Positions 40,787 to 49,392 of a stretch of 64,000 bases of DNA are shown here, in pieces (position 1 is the stretch's first letter; every line of letters starts with the position of its first letter). The position numbers and the translations under genes were made by a program. This stretch comes from an uncultured Deferribacterales bacterium (GTDB lineage: Bacteria > Chrysiogenota > Deferribacteres > Deferribacterales > Mucispirillaceae). The DNA lies in NCBI GenBank assembly GCA_947853665.1, contig CANTXF010000016.1, forward strand, positions 62,001 to 126,000, given 5' to 3'. A model generated the notes under the pieces. It had not been told where the DNA came from, made no database searches, and was given only the letters and a program-made list of their open reading frames with translations.

Positions 40787-41044
40787 GGCGACTATCGCCT
40801 AACATAGATATTTATGGAAAATAATTATAATAATGCTCCTGAGTCGTCAAAAACATTCATAATAAGGCCTGCGCGGCAAGGCAAACCCGGAGGTAAAAGC
40901 CCCTTTAGACACGCCTTGCAAAGTGCTTTCGGTATTATTATTCATAGCCCCAGAGCAAGCCGCCGCATTATAAATATCTTCCATAATTTTACATTAATCT
41001 CGGATTAACTTAAAATTACTGAAAAATATTTATAACGGAACGGT

Positions 41045-42625
41045 TTATTTTTTATCTTTCATCAGCTTATATAATATGGAATCCGCAAGAGCCTGATAGC
41101 TGGCGTCTATTATATTTTCGGCAACTCCGACGGTACCCCAGGTGTCTATTCCGTCCGTGCTCTCCATAAGCACTCTTGTAGTGGCTTCCGTGCCGTCCTG
41201 CGAAGAAAGTATACGCACTTTAAAATCGACCAGCACCATATCCTTAATTACAGGATAAAAGTGGGCAAGAGCTTTGCGTACAGCCGAATCAAGAGCGTTT
41301 ACAGGACCGTTGCCTGTGGCTGCGGTATGCTCCGTTATTCCGTTTACCGAGAGCATAACAGTGGCTTCCGCCAAAGGAGTGCCGCACGAAAAGTTTTTCT
41401 CGTCTATAACTCTGTAACTGATAAGGTCGAAAAAATTCGGCAAAGTTCCCATGGCTTTTCTTATAAGAAGCTCGAAGGACGCTTCAGCCCCTTCGAATTG
41501 AAAGCCTCTGTTTTCCATTTCCTTCAGCCTGTTCAGAAGCTCCTTTACCGTGTCGTCCCTGCTCTCTATGTCCAGACCGAATTCCTTTGCCTTATATATA
41601 AGATTGCTTTTTCCAGACATATCGGAAAGCAGCACCCTCTGAGTATTGCCCACTAAAGCCGGGTCTATGTGTTCATAAGTTCTGGGATCCTTGAGAATGG
41701 CGGAAACATGCACTCCGCCTTTATGAGCGAAAGCCGAATTCCCAACATAGGGCTGGTGAGTGTCGGGCTTAATGTTGCCCAATTCGTCCACAAACCTTGA
41801 AAGGTCTTTAAGCTTCTTAAGGTTTTCTGCCGGAACGCATTCGTAACCGTACTTTATCTGTAAATTGGGTATTATGGAGCAAAGATTGGCGTTGCCGCAC
41901 CTTTCGCCGTATCCGTTTACGGTGCCCTGAACGTGAACCGCGCCGCGGCGCACGCCGGTTACGGCGTTGGCTACGGCCATCTCCCCGTCGTTATGTGTGT
42001 GAATACCGAAAGGAAAATCGCCTAGGACGTCTTTCACCGCGCCTGTTATGTTAAAAATCTCCTCCGGCATGGCTCCGCCGTTGGTTTCACACAGGATAAC
42101 GGTATCTGCTCCCGCGTCCCTGGCGGTAATAAGCGTCTTTAGAGCATATTCGGCGTTTGCTTTGTATCCGTCAAAAAAATGTTCCGCATCGTAAAAAACT
42201 TTATCCGCCCTTTTCTTTAAAAAAGAAACGGTATCCGCAATAAGCTCGAGATTCTCTTCAAGAGATATTTTAAGCGCCTCCCTTACGTGCAGATCCCATG
42301 TTTTGCCGAAAATCGTGATATTAGGCACCCCCGCGTCCAAAAGAGCCATTATTATCTCGTCGTCCTCGCACTTTTTCCTGGCTCTGCGGGTAGAACCGAA
42401 TGCGGTTATCCTGTCTATGGGAACGGAAGATTTTTTTACATCTCTGAAAAAATCCATATCCCTGGGGTTGGAGCCTGGCCAGCCCCCTTCGATAAAATCT
42501 ATTCCGAAATCCGCCAGGTGGCCGGCTATGCGTATTTTATCCACGACGGTAAAATTTACGTCTTCTGACTGAGTGCCGTCCCGCAGGGTCGTATCGTAAA
42601 GAGTTATTTTACGGTTTTCAGACAT
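41045..42625 (-). CDS. cimA: (R)-citramalate synthase CimA
   Basis: The 526-residue LeuA-family aldol condensing enzyme has DTTLRDGTQSEDVNFT, EGGWPGSNPRD, the metal loop HTHNDGEMAVANA, GYGERCGNANLCSI and a C-terminal allosteric (LeuA dimer) domain. The EGGWPGSNP motif is typical of the Geobacter/Leptospira citramalate synthases. It condenses pyruvate and acetyl-CoA for isoleucine synthesis independent of threonine. It is the last gene of the hom-apgM-lysC operon, one base from lysC. Confidence 0.92.
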   Translation of the reverse strand: MSENRKITLYDTTLRDGTQSEDVNFTVVDKIRIAGHLADFGIDFIEGGWPGSNPRDMDFFRDVKKSSVPIDRITAFGSTRRARKKCEDDEIIMALLDAGVPNITIFGKTWDLHVREALKISLEENLELIADTVSFLKKRADKVFYDAEHFFDGYKANAEYALKTLITARDAGADTVILCETNGGAMPEEIFNITGAVKDVLGDFPFGIHTHNDGEMAVANAVTGVRRGAVHVQGTVNGYGERCGNANLCSIIPNLQIKYGYECVPAENLKKLKDLSRFVDELGNIKPDTHQPYVGNSAFAHKGGVHVSAILKDPRTYEHIDPALVGNTQRVLLSDMSGKSNLIYKAKEFGLDIESRDDTVKELLNRLKEMENRGFQFEGAEASFELLIRKAMGTLPNFFDLISYRVIDEKNFSCGTPLAEATVMLSVNGITEHTAATGNGPVNALDSAVRKALAHFYPVIKDMVLVDFKVRILSSQDGTEATTRVLMESTDGIDTWGTVGVAENIIDASYQALADSILYKLMKDKK

Positions 42626-42626
42626 C

Positions 42627-43850
42627 TTAACGTTTCTCAGATATAAAGGTATCGTGGAGGACCCTTACTGCAAGTTCGGTAAATTTTTCTTCTATAACGC
42701 AGGAAACCTTTATTTCGCTGGTTGAAATCATTTTTATATTTATATTGTTGTCCGAAAGAGCCCTGAACATATTGGCCGCCACTCCGGAATGGCTTTTCAT
42801 GCCTATGCCGACTATGGATACTTTGGAAATGTTTTCATCGTAAACGATATCCTTCGCCCCGGCTTTTTCCGCCACGGTGCGGCAGGCAGCCATCGTTTTT
42901 ACGAGGTCGGTTTTGGGAACGGTAAAGGATATATCGGTCTGCCCTTCCTGTGCGACGTTCTGTATTATCATATCTACGTTTATATTGGCTTCCGCAAGGC
43001 CGATGAATATGCCGGCGGCAACGCCCGGCTTGTCGGAAACTCCGAGAATTGTTATTTTAGCCTGATTTTTATCGCTGGTAACGCCGGATACGACGATTCT
43101 TTCCATTTCCTTTTCCTCCTTCGAAGTTACAAGTGTGCCGGGCTTGTCCTCCAGAGACGACAAAACCATTATATCCACATTAAAATTCATCCCAAGTTCC
43201 ACGCTTCTGGACTGGAGCACCTTGGCTCCCATGGAAGCCAGCTCAAGCATTTCTTCGTGGGATATGGTATCAAGCTTTTTCGCGTCTTTCACAATTCTGG
43301 GATCGGCGGTATATACTCCGTCCACATCGGTATATATTTCGCACACGTCCGCTTTCATGGCGGCGGCGATGGCTACGGCAGTAGTATCCGAACCTCCGCG
43401 GCCTAAAGTGGTAACGTCTCCGGTATCGGGGTTATACCCCTGAAAGCCAGCCACCACGCATATCGTGCCTTTGGACAGGGCGTCTTTTAGCTTCTCCCCG
43501 GTTATATTTTTTATGCGGGCTTTCGTATGCGTCCCGTCAGTCTGCATGCCTATCTGAAGCCCGGTAAAGGATTTGGCGTCATAGCCCATGGTAAGCAGTG
43601 CCTGAGCCAGCAAAGGCACGCTTGCGGTTTCCCCCGTGGAAACCAGCTGGTCGTATTCTCTGGGAGAATAATCGGGAGATATTTCTTTAAGCAGTCCTAT
43701 TAATCTGTCCGTCTCCCCAGACATTGCGGAAGCCGCTACGATAACGTCATGCCCCTCATCTTTTTTCCTGGCGACTATACGGGCGACGTTCTTTATACGA
43801 TCTATGGACCCTACGCTCGTACCGCCGAACTTCATGACTATCAGGCTCAC
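42627..43850 (-). CDS. lysC: Aspartate kinase
   Basis: The 407-residue kinase has KFGGTSVGS near the start, [23 protein letters not shown], then two ACT regulatory repeats (about 270-400; [38 protein letters not shown]). It phosphorylates aspartate, the entry to Lys, Thr and Met, and is likely feedback-inhibited through the ACT domains. It lies between the apgM-like gene and cimA on the minus strand. Confidence 0.95.
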   Translation of the reverse strand: MSLIVMKFGGTSVGSIDRIKNVARIVARKKDEGHDVIVAASAMSGETDRLIGLLKEISPDYSPREYDQLVSTGETASVPLLAQALLTMGYDAKSFTGLQIGMQTDGTHTKARIKNITGEKLKDALSKGTICVVAGFQGYNPDTGDVTTLGRGGSDTTAVAIAAAMKADVCEIYTDVDGVYTADPRIVKDAKKLDTISHEEMLELASMGAKVLQSRSVELGMNFNVDIMVLSSLEDKPGTLVTSKEEKEMERIVVSGVTSDKNQAKITILGVSDKPGVAAGIFIGLAEANINVDMIIQNVAQEGQTDISFTVPKTDLVKTMAACRTVAEKAGAKDIVYDENISKVSIVGIGMKSHSGVAANMFRALSDNNINIKMISTSEIKVSCVIEEKFTELAVRVLHDTFISEKR

Positions 43851-43872
43851 TTGCTCCTCCTCTGTCTATATT

Positions 43873-45039
43873 TTAAGGATTTTTTATAAAAAAATCCGCT
43901 ATGCGGTAACCGTCCTTTATATCGAAAGACGGTTTGATATACTCGTTGTATTCGGTGTTCCCGTCCGCCTTTATACCGGAGCCGTAAATTATAGCGGGCA
44001 CCGGGTCGGCGGAGTGGGTTTTAAGCTCTATTGGAGTAGGATGGTCGGGAGTGATGAGTATTCTGTATTCTCCGAACTTTTCCATACCCTCCGTTATTAT
44101 AGGCACCATTTTAGAATCAATGGCTTCAACGGCCTTTATTTTCTTTAAGGCGTCGCCCATGTGGCCGCATTCGTCCGTCGCTTCCACATGCACAAACACG
44201 TAATCGCGGCTTTCCAGGGCTTTAACCGCATACCTGGCTTTTCCTTCAAAATTAGTATCCAGAAACCCGGTGGCTCCCGGAACGTTTATAATATCGAGAC
44301 CGGCGCACATACCTATGCCTCTGACCAGATCCACCGCGGATATAACGGAGCCATTAAGCCCAAACATATCCTTATAGGACGGCAGGCTGGGCCTCCTGCC
44401 CTCTCCCCACAGCCAGACTGCGTTTCCGTCGCCGGTATCAACCGTTCCGTCAAAAGCTTTTTCGGCTTTTTTCATTATGCGGCGCAGCAAATCGCCTCCG
44501 TTGCCGGAAGGAAGATAAGAAGCTATTTTCCTGCCGGTTATATCATGGGGAGGAACTGTTTCCGGCTTTATGTCTGTTCCCCTTAACACCACCAGATGAC
44601 GGTATCCCACCCCTTTATAAAATTCAATATTGCTTTCATCCTTAAAAATATCCTTCAGACGGTTTATTACGTTCTCGCTCAATACGCCGTCTATATGCCC
44701 GGCGGTAAAATCTTCCATTACCGTACCGTTATCTCCCAGCCGGACTATATTGCACCGCAGCGCAACGTCGCCTTCTCCAAGGCTTACCCCCATGCTCACG
44801 GCTTCAAGAGGGCTGCGCCCCGTATAATACTCGGCCGGATTATATCCGAAAATACTGAGGTTGCATACGTCGCTTCCGGGAAGCATCCCTGCGGGAACAG
44901 TATGTATAAGGCCGCACATTCCGCCTGAAGCAAGTTTATCCATGTTTGGTATATCGGCGGCCTGCATAACGGTTTTACCGCCTAAAGACGGTATGGGTCT
45001 GTCGGCCAGGCCGTCGCACAAAAGCACAAGATATTTCAT
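43873..45039 (-). CDS. apgM: Cofactor-independent phosphoglycerate mutase-like protein, candidate homoserine kinase
   Basis: The 388-residue alkaline-phosphatase-superfamily protein of the ApgM type has LVLLCDGLADRPIPSLGGKT (metal Asp), SDVCNLSIFGYNP with the catalytic Ser, HVEATDECGHMGD and LITPDHPTP for the second metal. As a phosphoglycerate mutase it would interconvert 3- and 2-phosphoglycerate. Its place between hom and lysC, with the hom stop overlapping its start (ATGA), supports the idea that this subgroup replaces ThrB as homoserine kinase. Function not provable here. Confidence 0.85.
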   Translation of the reverse strand: MKYLVLLCDGLADRPIPSLGGKTVMQAADIPNMDKLASGGMCGLIHTVPAGMLPGSDVCNLSIFGYNPAEYYTGRSPLEAVSMGVSLGEGDVALRCNIVRLGDNGTVMEDFTAGHIDGVLSENVINRLKDIFKDESNIEFYKGVGYRHLVVLRGTDIKPETVPPHDITGRKIASYLPSGNGGDLLRRIMKKAEKAFDGTVDTGDGNAVWLWGEGRRPSLPSYKDMFGLNGSVISAVDLVRGIGMCAGLDIINVPGATGFLDTNFEGKARYAVKALESRDYVFVHVEATDECGHMGDALKKIKAVEAIDSKMVPIITEGMEKFGEYRILITPDHPTPIELKTHSADPVPAIIYGSGIKADGNTEYNEYIKPSFDIKDGYRIADFFIKNP

Positions 45040-46352
45040 CTTTCTCCTTCCACTCTTATAACGACGCTTTTTTCAACTGTAACGTCCAGTTCGTCTATTT
45101 CTTCCGCGGCGGCCATTATATTGTGTCCCTTGGTTTCGTGGGTCATAAATACGAGGGGGACATATTCTCCGCCCTGCTCCTTTTCTCTCTGAAGAGCCGA
45201 GGATACGCTTATGCCGTTTGAGGCTAATATTCCTCCCACCTTCGCCAGAACCCCCGGAGCGTCCACGACCATTAGCCTCATATAAAAGCAGGAGGTAATA
45301 TCCTCTATACTTCTCAGCCCGCTCAGTTCACTGCCTTTTACAAAACCCAGAACCGGCACTCTGGAGCCGCACCCGGCGGCAATGTTCCTTGCTATATTAA
45401 TTATATCTCCGGCCACGGCGCTTCCCGTTGCCGAGCCGCCTGCGCCCCTTCCGTAGTGCATTGTGGTGCCCACCTTATCGCCGGTCAGGCATACGGCGTT
45501 GAAAACGCCGTCCACGGAAGAAAGCATATTACTGTCCGGAATGATGGTCGGGTGCACCCGCACTTCCATGCCGGAATCGTCTTTTTTAGCTATGGCCAGC
45601 AGCTTTATTGTGCATCCAAGCTCTTTGGCTATTTCTATGTCGACCGGCTTAATATTAGATATGCCTTCCACAAAAATCTTGTCGAACGGTATAACGGCAG
45701 AAAAAGCTATGGAGGAAAGCAGGCATATTTTGTGGGCCGTATCGATTCCTTCCACGTCGAAAGTAGGGTCCGCCTCGGCGTAGCCTTTTTCCTGGGCGTC
45801 TCTGAGCACTTCGTCAAAAGCCTTGCCTTCCTTTGTCATCCGCGTAAGGATATAATTGGCCGTGCCGTTTATTATTCCGTAAATTTCCTGTATATTATTC
45901 GCGGCAAGGTCTTCCTTCATAACCCTGATTATCGGTATGCCTCCGCCGACGGACGCCTCGAATCCCAGAGAAACGCCTTTTTCTTCGGCAAGGCCGAATA
46001 TTTCCCTGCCGTGAACGGCAAGAAGCGCTTTATTGGCCGTAACCACGTGCTTGCCTTTATTTATCGCGCCGGTTATGAACTTCTTCGCCGCACCGTAACC
46101 GCCTATAAGCTCGGCGATTATATCTATTTCGGGATCGTTTATCAAATCGTCAGCGTTTTTTGTTTTTATCTCCACCAGGTCGGTGTATTCGTCATTTTTT
46201 CTGTCTATATTCAAATCGGCGATACCCTTAACAACTATATCCAGACCCGTTTTATCCCTTATCACGGCCGCGTTGCCGATAAGACTTTCAACAGTGCCGC
46301 GTCCGACGACGCCGTAACCGATAACGCCTATTTTTATTGTTTTTCCGTCCAC
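45036..46352 (-). CDS. hom: Homoserine dehydrogenase
   Basis: The 438-residue protein has the NAD(P)-binding start KIGVIGYGVVGRGTVESL, NKALLAVHG, FEASVGGGIPIIR (substrate site), GYAEADPTFDVEGIDTAHK and a C-terminal ACT domain (VVDAPGVLAKVGGIL). The frame extends 51 codons upstream, but a consensus promoter lies in that stretch. GTG at 46352 has GAGG upstream and places Met-1 just before the Rossmann fold. It reduces aspartate semialdehyde to homoserine and heads the operon. Confidence 0.93.
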   Translation of the reverse strand: MDGKTIKIGVIGYGVVGRGTVESLIGNAAVIRDKTGLDIVVKGIADLNIDRKNDEYTDLVEIKTKNADDLINDPEIDIIAELIGGYGAAKKFITGAINKGKHVVTANKALLAVHGREIFGLAEEKGVSLGFEASVGGGIPIIRVMKEDLAANNIQEIYGIINGTANYILTRMTKEGKAFDEVLRDAQEKGYAEADPTFDVEGIDTAHKICLLSSIAFSAVIPFDKIFVEGISNIKPVDIEIAKELGCTIKLLAIAKKDDSGMEVRVHPTIIPDSNMLSSVDGVFNAVCLTGDKVGTTMHYGRGAGGSATGSAVAGDIINIARNIAAGCGSRVPVLGFVKGSELSGLRSIEDITSCFYMRLMVVDAPGVLAKVGGILASNGISVSSALQREKEQGGEYVPLVFMTHETKGHNIMAAAEEIDELDVTVEKSVVIRVEGER

Positions 46353-46391
46353 TAGGATACCTCGCTTTTCATTGCCTGAAAAATAATCCGT

Positions 46392-46420
46392 AATGATACT
46401 TGTTTTGCCGCTTTTCGTCA
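46392..46420 (-). promoter_or_regulatory. Promoter of the hom-apgM-lysC-cimA operon
   Basis: On the minus strand: TTGACG (46420-46415), 17 bp, TATCAT (46397-46392). The start near 46385 leaves a leader of about 33 bases before the GTG of hom and rules out the longer hom frame. Confidence 0.72.
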
Positions 46421-46461
46421 AGTATAAGCGTAAAATACGGGTTCCTTTAAACATTTTATGA

Positions 46462-46490
46462 TTGCAACTTACGTTTATATGTAATAAATT
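46462..46490 (+). promoter_or_regulatory. Probable promoter for the beta-carbonic anhydrase gene
   Basis: TTGCAA (46462-46467), 17 bp, TAAATT (46485-46490), with the gene starting 37 bases later. Confidence 0.5.
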
Positions 46491-46526
46491 AATTACAATA
46501 ATCATAAAAATTTTCAGGAAAACCTA

Positions 46527-47174
46527 ATGGCAGAAAAATCTCCGGAAGACGGTTTCCGAGTTCAGCCCGCCAAAGAACGGGCTGCAGACGCGGAAACCAC
46601 TCTCAACTGGCTGAAAGAGGGAAACAGGCGCTTCACGTCGCACATACTTGAAAGTTCGTCGCCCAGCAATATCGAAAGAGTGCGCTATCTGGCAAAAAAC
46701 GGTCAGAAGCCTCTGGCTGTGCTGGTAACCTGCTCAGACGCGCGCATATCCCCGGAAAGGATATTCAGCGCGGAAATGGGCGATTTTTTCATAATAAGAA
46801 CTGCCGGCAACGTTTTGGGCGCTCTTGAGCTGGGCAGCGTAGAATATGCCGTGGCGTCCTTTAAAACCGACACGGTAATAGTAATGGGGCATGAAAACTG
46901 CGGAGCCATACACAGCGCCGTGCATGCACACGGCGAGGACATCGGAAACATGCAAAGCATACTCGATATAATACAGCCTTCCATAAACAGAGCCATGGCG
47001 GAAACCTCCTGCCACAGGGAAGTAATAGCCAAAGCGGAAGATTACAATATAATAAACAGCGTGGAAAAAATCAAAAGCAGCCGGATAATCAGAAATATAA
47101 CCGGCAAGAGAAAAATAACGATAGTAGGAGCAAAATACGGCATATCCACCGGCAAGGTGACATTTTTCGAATAA
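46527..47174 (+). CDS. Beta-class carbonic anhydrase
   Basis: The 215-residue enzyme has zinc ligands in VTCSDARISPERIF (Cys and the Asp-Arg dyad) and GHENCGAIHSA (His and Cys), plus RTAGNVLGALELGSVEYAV. It hydrates CO2 to bicarbonate, used here by carboxylation steps of pyrimidine and central metabolism. AGGAAAACC precedes the ATG. The first 25 residues form a charged extension with no signal peptide, so the enzyme is cytoplasmic. Confidence 0.92.
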   Translation: MAEKSPEDGFRVQPAKERAADAETTLNWLKEGNRRFTSHILESSSPSNIERVRYLAKNGQKPLAVLVTCSDARISPERIFSAEMGDFFIIRTAGNVLGALELGSVEYAVASFKTDTVIVMGHENCGAIHSAVHAHGEDIGNMQSILDIIQPSINRAMAETSCHREVIAKAEDYNIINSVEKIKSSRIIRNITGKRKITIVGAKYGISTGKVTFFE

Positions 47175-47196
47175 AACCGGTTTCAGGAACCGTTTT
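47173..47196. terminator. Weak bidirectional hairpin
   Basis: AAAACCGGTT (47173-47182) and AACCGTTTT (47188-47196) pair with one bulged C. It overlaps both stop codons of the convergent carbonic anhydrase and dinB genes. Confidence 0.4.
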
Positions 47197-48427
47197 CCAT
47201 ATCCAGATTCCTGCTCCCGTCCGGGCGCCATGACGGAGAAATTATTCTGTGCCCTTTCCTTTCGCATTTCATAACCGAAGCGTAGCCTATGGTTCTTTCC
47301 CCGAATTTCATATTTATCGCGTCGATAGCCCTGTAAAGCCTGTTTTTAACTGCGCCTCCAGTTATCATATCTTCCACACTGGACGAAGCTATCCCTCTGT
47401 GGCCCAACCCGCTTAAAGATACGCCCAAAAGGCGCACCGGCTCCTTTACCACGCCGTTACCGTCATAAAGCTTTACCGCGCAGTCATAAATATGATGGGT
47501 TGCGGAAGTTTTAAAAGAAAGCGTATGGCTGAAATTTAAGGTAGACATATCCGGCCTGCGCACAGTCAGCGTAACGGCTCTGCCGTAATAGGAATTTCTT
47601 CTGGCCCGGCTTGAAACCATTTCGGAAAGCTGCAGCAAATACGCGCATGCTTCGCTCCTGGACGAAATATCTTTCGGAAAAGTCATAGAATGGCTGAAAG
47701 ATTTCATCTCCTCCCGGTCTTTGGGGATACCGCTTTCGCTTTCTCCGGATACAAGGCGGTAGATATTTCTGCCGGGCAGGCCCATCATTTCCTCCAGCCT
47801 GCGTTCCCCGAACAAACGCATATCGGAAGCGCGGAATATACCCATGGAAGCGAACTTCCTTACGGAACTCCGGCCTATACCCCATATATCGGACAGTCTG
47901 AAAGAATCCATAAAAGACAGAGCGTCTTTTCCTGAGACCCTGTAATATCCGTCCGGTTTATTCACATGAGTGGCCATTTTCGCAATAAGCCTGTTAGGCC
48001 CGGCACCCACGGTGCACGTTATGCCGAAATTCTGTTTTATACGGCTTTTAATCATATATGCCGCATTATCGGAGGAAAACCCGGTGCCGGTTATATCGAG
48101 AAACGCCTCGTCTATGGAAAACATGGCGGATTCAGGAGAAACCGACTGAAGGAACTCGGCGATACCGGCCGAAACTGCCGCGTATTTACGCACGCGGCCG
48201 GGAATCAGAATGACTCCCGGGCATACCTTTTGAGCGTCTTTACGGCTCATGCCTGTTTTTACTCCCCTGGCCCTTGCCTCGTAGGAGGAGGTTACGACTA
48301 CGGAACGCTCTCCCGAGCCCACCACCGCTATCGGACGGCCTTTAAGCGAAGGGTCGGAAGCCTGCTCGACGGAAACAAAAAACGCGTCCATATCCACACA
48401 CAGTATTTCGCGCTCATCGTAACGCAT
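47183..48427 (-). CDS. dinB: DNA polymerase IV (Y-family)
   Basis: The 414-residue translesion polymerase has the first metal site VDMDAFFVSVEQ, the nucleotide-binding VVTSSYEARARGVKTGM, SIDEAFLDITG (second acidic site) and a little-finger domain with FSHSMTFPKDI. It copies past damaged bases with low fidelity. It is third in the lexA operon and thus likely SOS-induced. The clamp-binding peptide usually found at the C-terminus is not obvious. Confidence 0.93.
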   Translation of the reverse strand: MRYDEREILCVDMDAFFVSVEQASDPSLKGRPIAVVGSGERSVVVTSSYEARARGVKTGMSRKDAQKVCPGVILIPGRVRKYAAVSAGIAEFLQSVSPESAMFSIDEAFLDITGTGFSSDNAAYMIKSRIKQNFGITCTVGAGPNRLIAKMATHVNKPDGYYRVSGKDALSFMDSFRLSDIWGIGRSSVRKFASMGIFRASDMRLFGERRLEEMMGLPGRNIYRLVSGESESGIPKDREEMKSFSHSMTFPKDISSRSEACAYLLQLSEMVSSRARRNSYYGRAVTLTVRRPDMSTLNFSHTLSFKTSATHHIYDCAVKLYDGNGVVKEPVRLLGVSLSGLGHRGIASSSVEDMITGGAVKNRLYRAIDAINMKFGERTIGYASVMKCERKGHRIISPSWRPDGSRNLDMENGS

Positions 48428-48433
48428 AAAAAA

Positions 48434-48700
48434 TCAAAAGACGGCAAAGCCGTCTCCCTCTTCTCCGAAAGCCGTGAGAAACCATGCCATATCAAGGGGA
48501 TTGAATTCTACTTCGTAAATAGTTCCGCCGTCAGACAGGGAAAACTTTATTATATGGAAAGAACCCGCTTTTTCCTTCCATCGGTAAAAAATATTTTTAA
48601 CCGATATTTTGCGGCCTTTATAATCGAACCATACCGGTTTAGGCCACCCTCCCTCGAAAACGGCGCCAGCCCTTACGGGCTCACGCAAGCCTGAAATCAT
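48434..48700 (-). CDS. Hypothetical SOS-operon protein, DUF6504-like
   Basis: The 88-residue protein has two or three Trp-rich beta segments (PKPVWFDYKGRKISV, IFYRWKEKAGSFHIIKF, GGTIYEVEFNPLDMAWFL). This resembles the small DUF6504-type proteins found beside lexA, imuB and dnaE2 in mutagenesis cassettes. It begins inside the last 20 bases of lexA and ends 6 bp before dinB, so it is part of the SOS operon. Its role is unknown. The family assignment is from memory of the motif and should be checked. Confidence 0.6.
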   Translation of the reverse strand: MISGLREPVRAGAVFEGGWPKPVWFDYKGRKISVKNIFYRWKEKAGSFHIIKFSLSDGGTIYEVEFNPLDMAWFLTAFGEEGDGFAVF

Positions 48701-49295
48701 ACCCCTTCTCCACGAGTCTGAGCAGCATAACGTATCTGCCTATCACTTCAAATTCGTCGGACTCAAGAACGGGTATAGGCCGGAATTCCTCGTTTGCCGG
48801 CATAAGGAACACTCCGTCGTCGGTTCTGCGGAAGGTTTTAAGCGTAACCTCCCCGTTAATGCGGAAAGCGCCTATCTGGCCGTTGGATATGGTTTTCTGA
48901 GGCTGTATGAAAACGAAATCGCCTGGCAGTATGCCTTTATCCTTCATGCTGTATCCGTCCACAACGAGAAAAAAACCGCCGCTGGAATTTTTAAGGAATT
49001 CTCTTACCGGTATGTATCCTTCTATATTTTCTTCAGCCATGACAGGGCTTCCGGCTCTTATATGACCTATTACCGGAACGCCTGAGCAAGCCGGCTCCGG
49101 CGCAGTAACGGACCTGGCTTTGCCGGAAATCATAGAAAGCTCGCCCTTCGCAGTAAGTTTATCAAGCATGGATTTTACTGTGGATGTTGAAGCAAGGCCG
49201 AGACCGGCCGCTATTTCCCTTATGGACGGAGAATAACCGTTATCCTCGCGGAATCTGAGTATAAAATCGACAAATCGCTTCTGCTTTTCCGTCAT
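48681..49295 (-). CDS. lexA: LexA repressor
   Basis: The 204-residue protein has an N-terminal winged helix-turn-helix (about 1-65; SPSIREIAAGLGLASTSTVKSML), a self-cleavage site A81-G82 (HIRAGSP), catalytic Ser116 (DGYSMKDKGI) and Lys153 (VTLKTF). It represses SOS genes until RecA filaments trigger cleavage. GGAG precedes the ATG. Two LexA-like boxes overlap its own promoter, so it is autorepressed. Operon with the small DUF6504-like gene and dinB. Confidence 0.95.
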   Translation of the reverse strand: MTEKQKRFVDFILRFREDNGYSPSIREIAAGLGLASTSTVKSMLDKLTAKGELSMISGKARSVTAPEPACSGVPVIGHIRAGSPVMAEENIEGYIPVREFLKNSSGGFFLVVDGYSMKDKGILPGDFVFIQPQKTISNGQIGAFRINGEVTLKTFRRTDDGVFLMPANEEFRPIPVLESDEFEVIGRYVMLLRLVEKGYDFRLA

Positions 49296-49317
49296 GACAT
49301 CACGCTCCGGAATTTAT

Positions 49318-49345
49318 GAACAAATGTGCTATCGAACAAATGTAC
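49318..49345 (-). promoter_or_regulatory. Two tandem LexA-type operators
   Basis: GAACAAATGTGC (49318-49329) and GAACAAATGTAC (49334-49345) repeat with a 16-bp period. Each is close to the GAAC-n4-GTTC type of box used by Bacillus and related LexA proteins rather than the CTGT-n8-ACAG type. The second overlaps the -10 element. Confidence 0.65.
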
Positions 49346-49372
49346 ATTAGACCACAAAAAAACGTATGTCAA
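49344..49372 (-). promoter_or_regulatory. lexA promoter
   Basis: On the minus strand: TTGACA (49372-49367), 17 bp, TAATGT (49349-49344). The -10 adjoins the LexA-like boxes. Confidence 0.75.
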
Positions 49373-49392
49373 GAAGTTTAGAGCGGAACCTG

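Noticed and set aside
40814-41008. Open frame of 64 codons between pyrC and cimA
   Set aside because: No ribosome site, no recognisable protein pattern, and its Ile codons are mostly ATT, unlike the genes around it.
46353-46505. N-terminal extension of homoserine dehydrogenase
   Set aside because: Contains a consensus promoter and a ribosome site just before GTG 46352, so it is upstream DNA, not protein.
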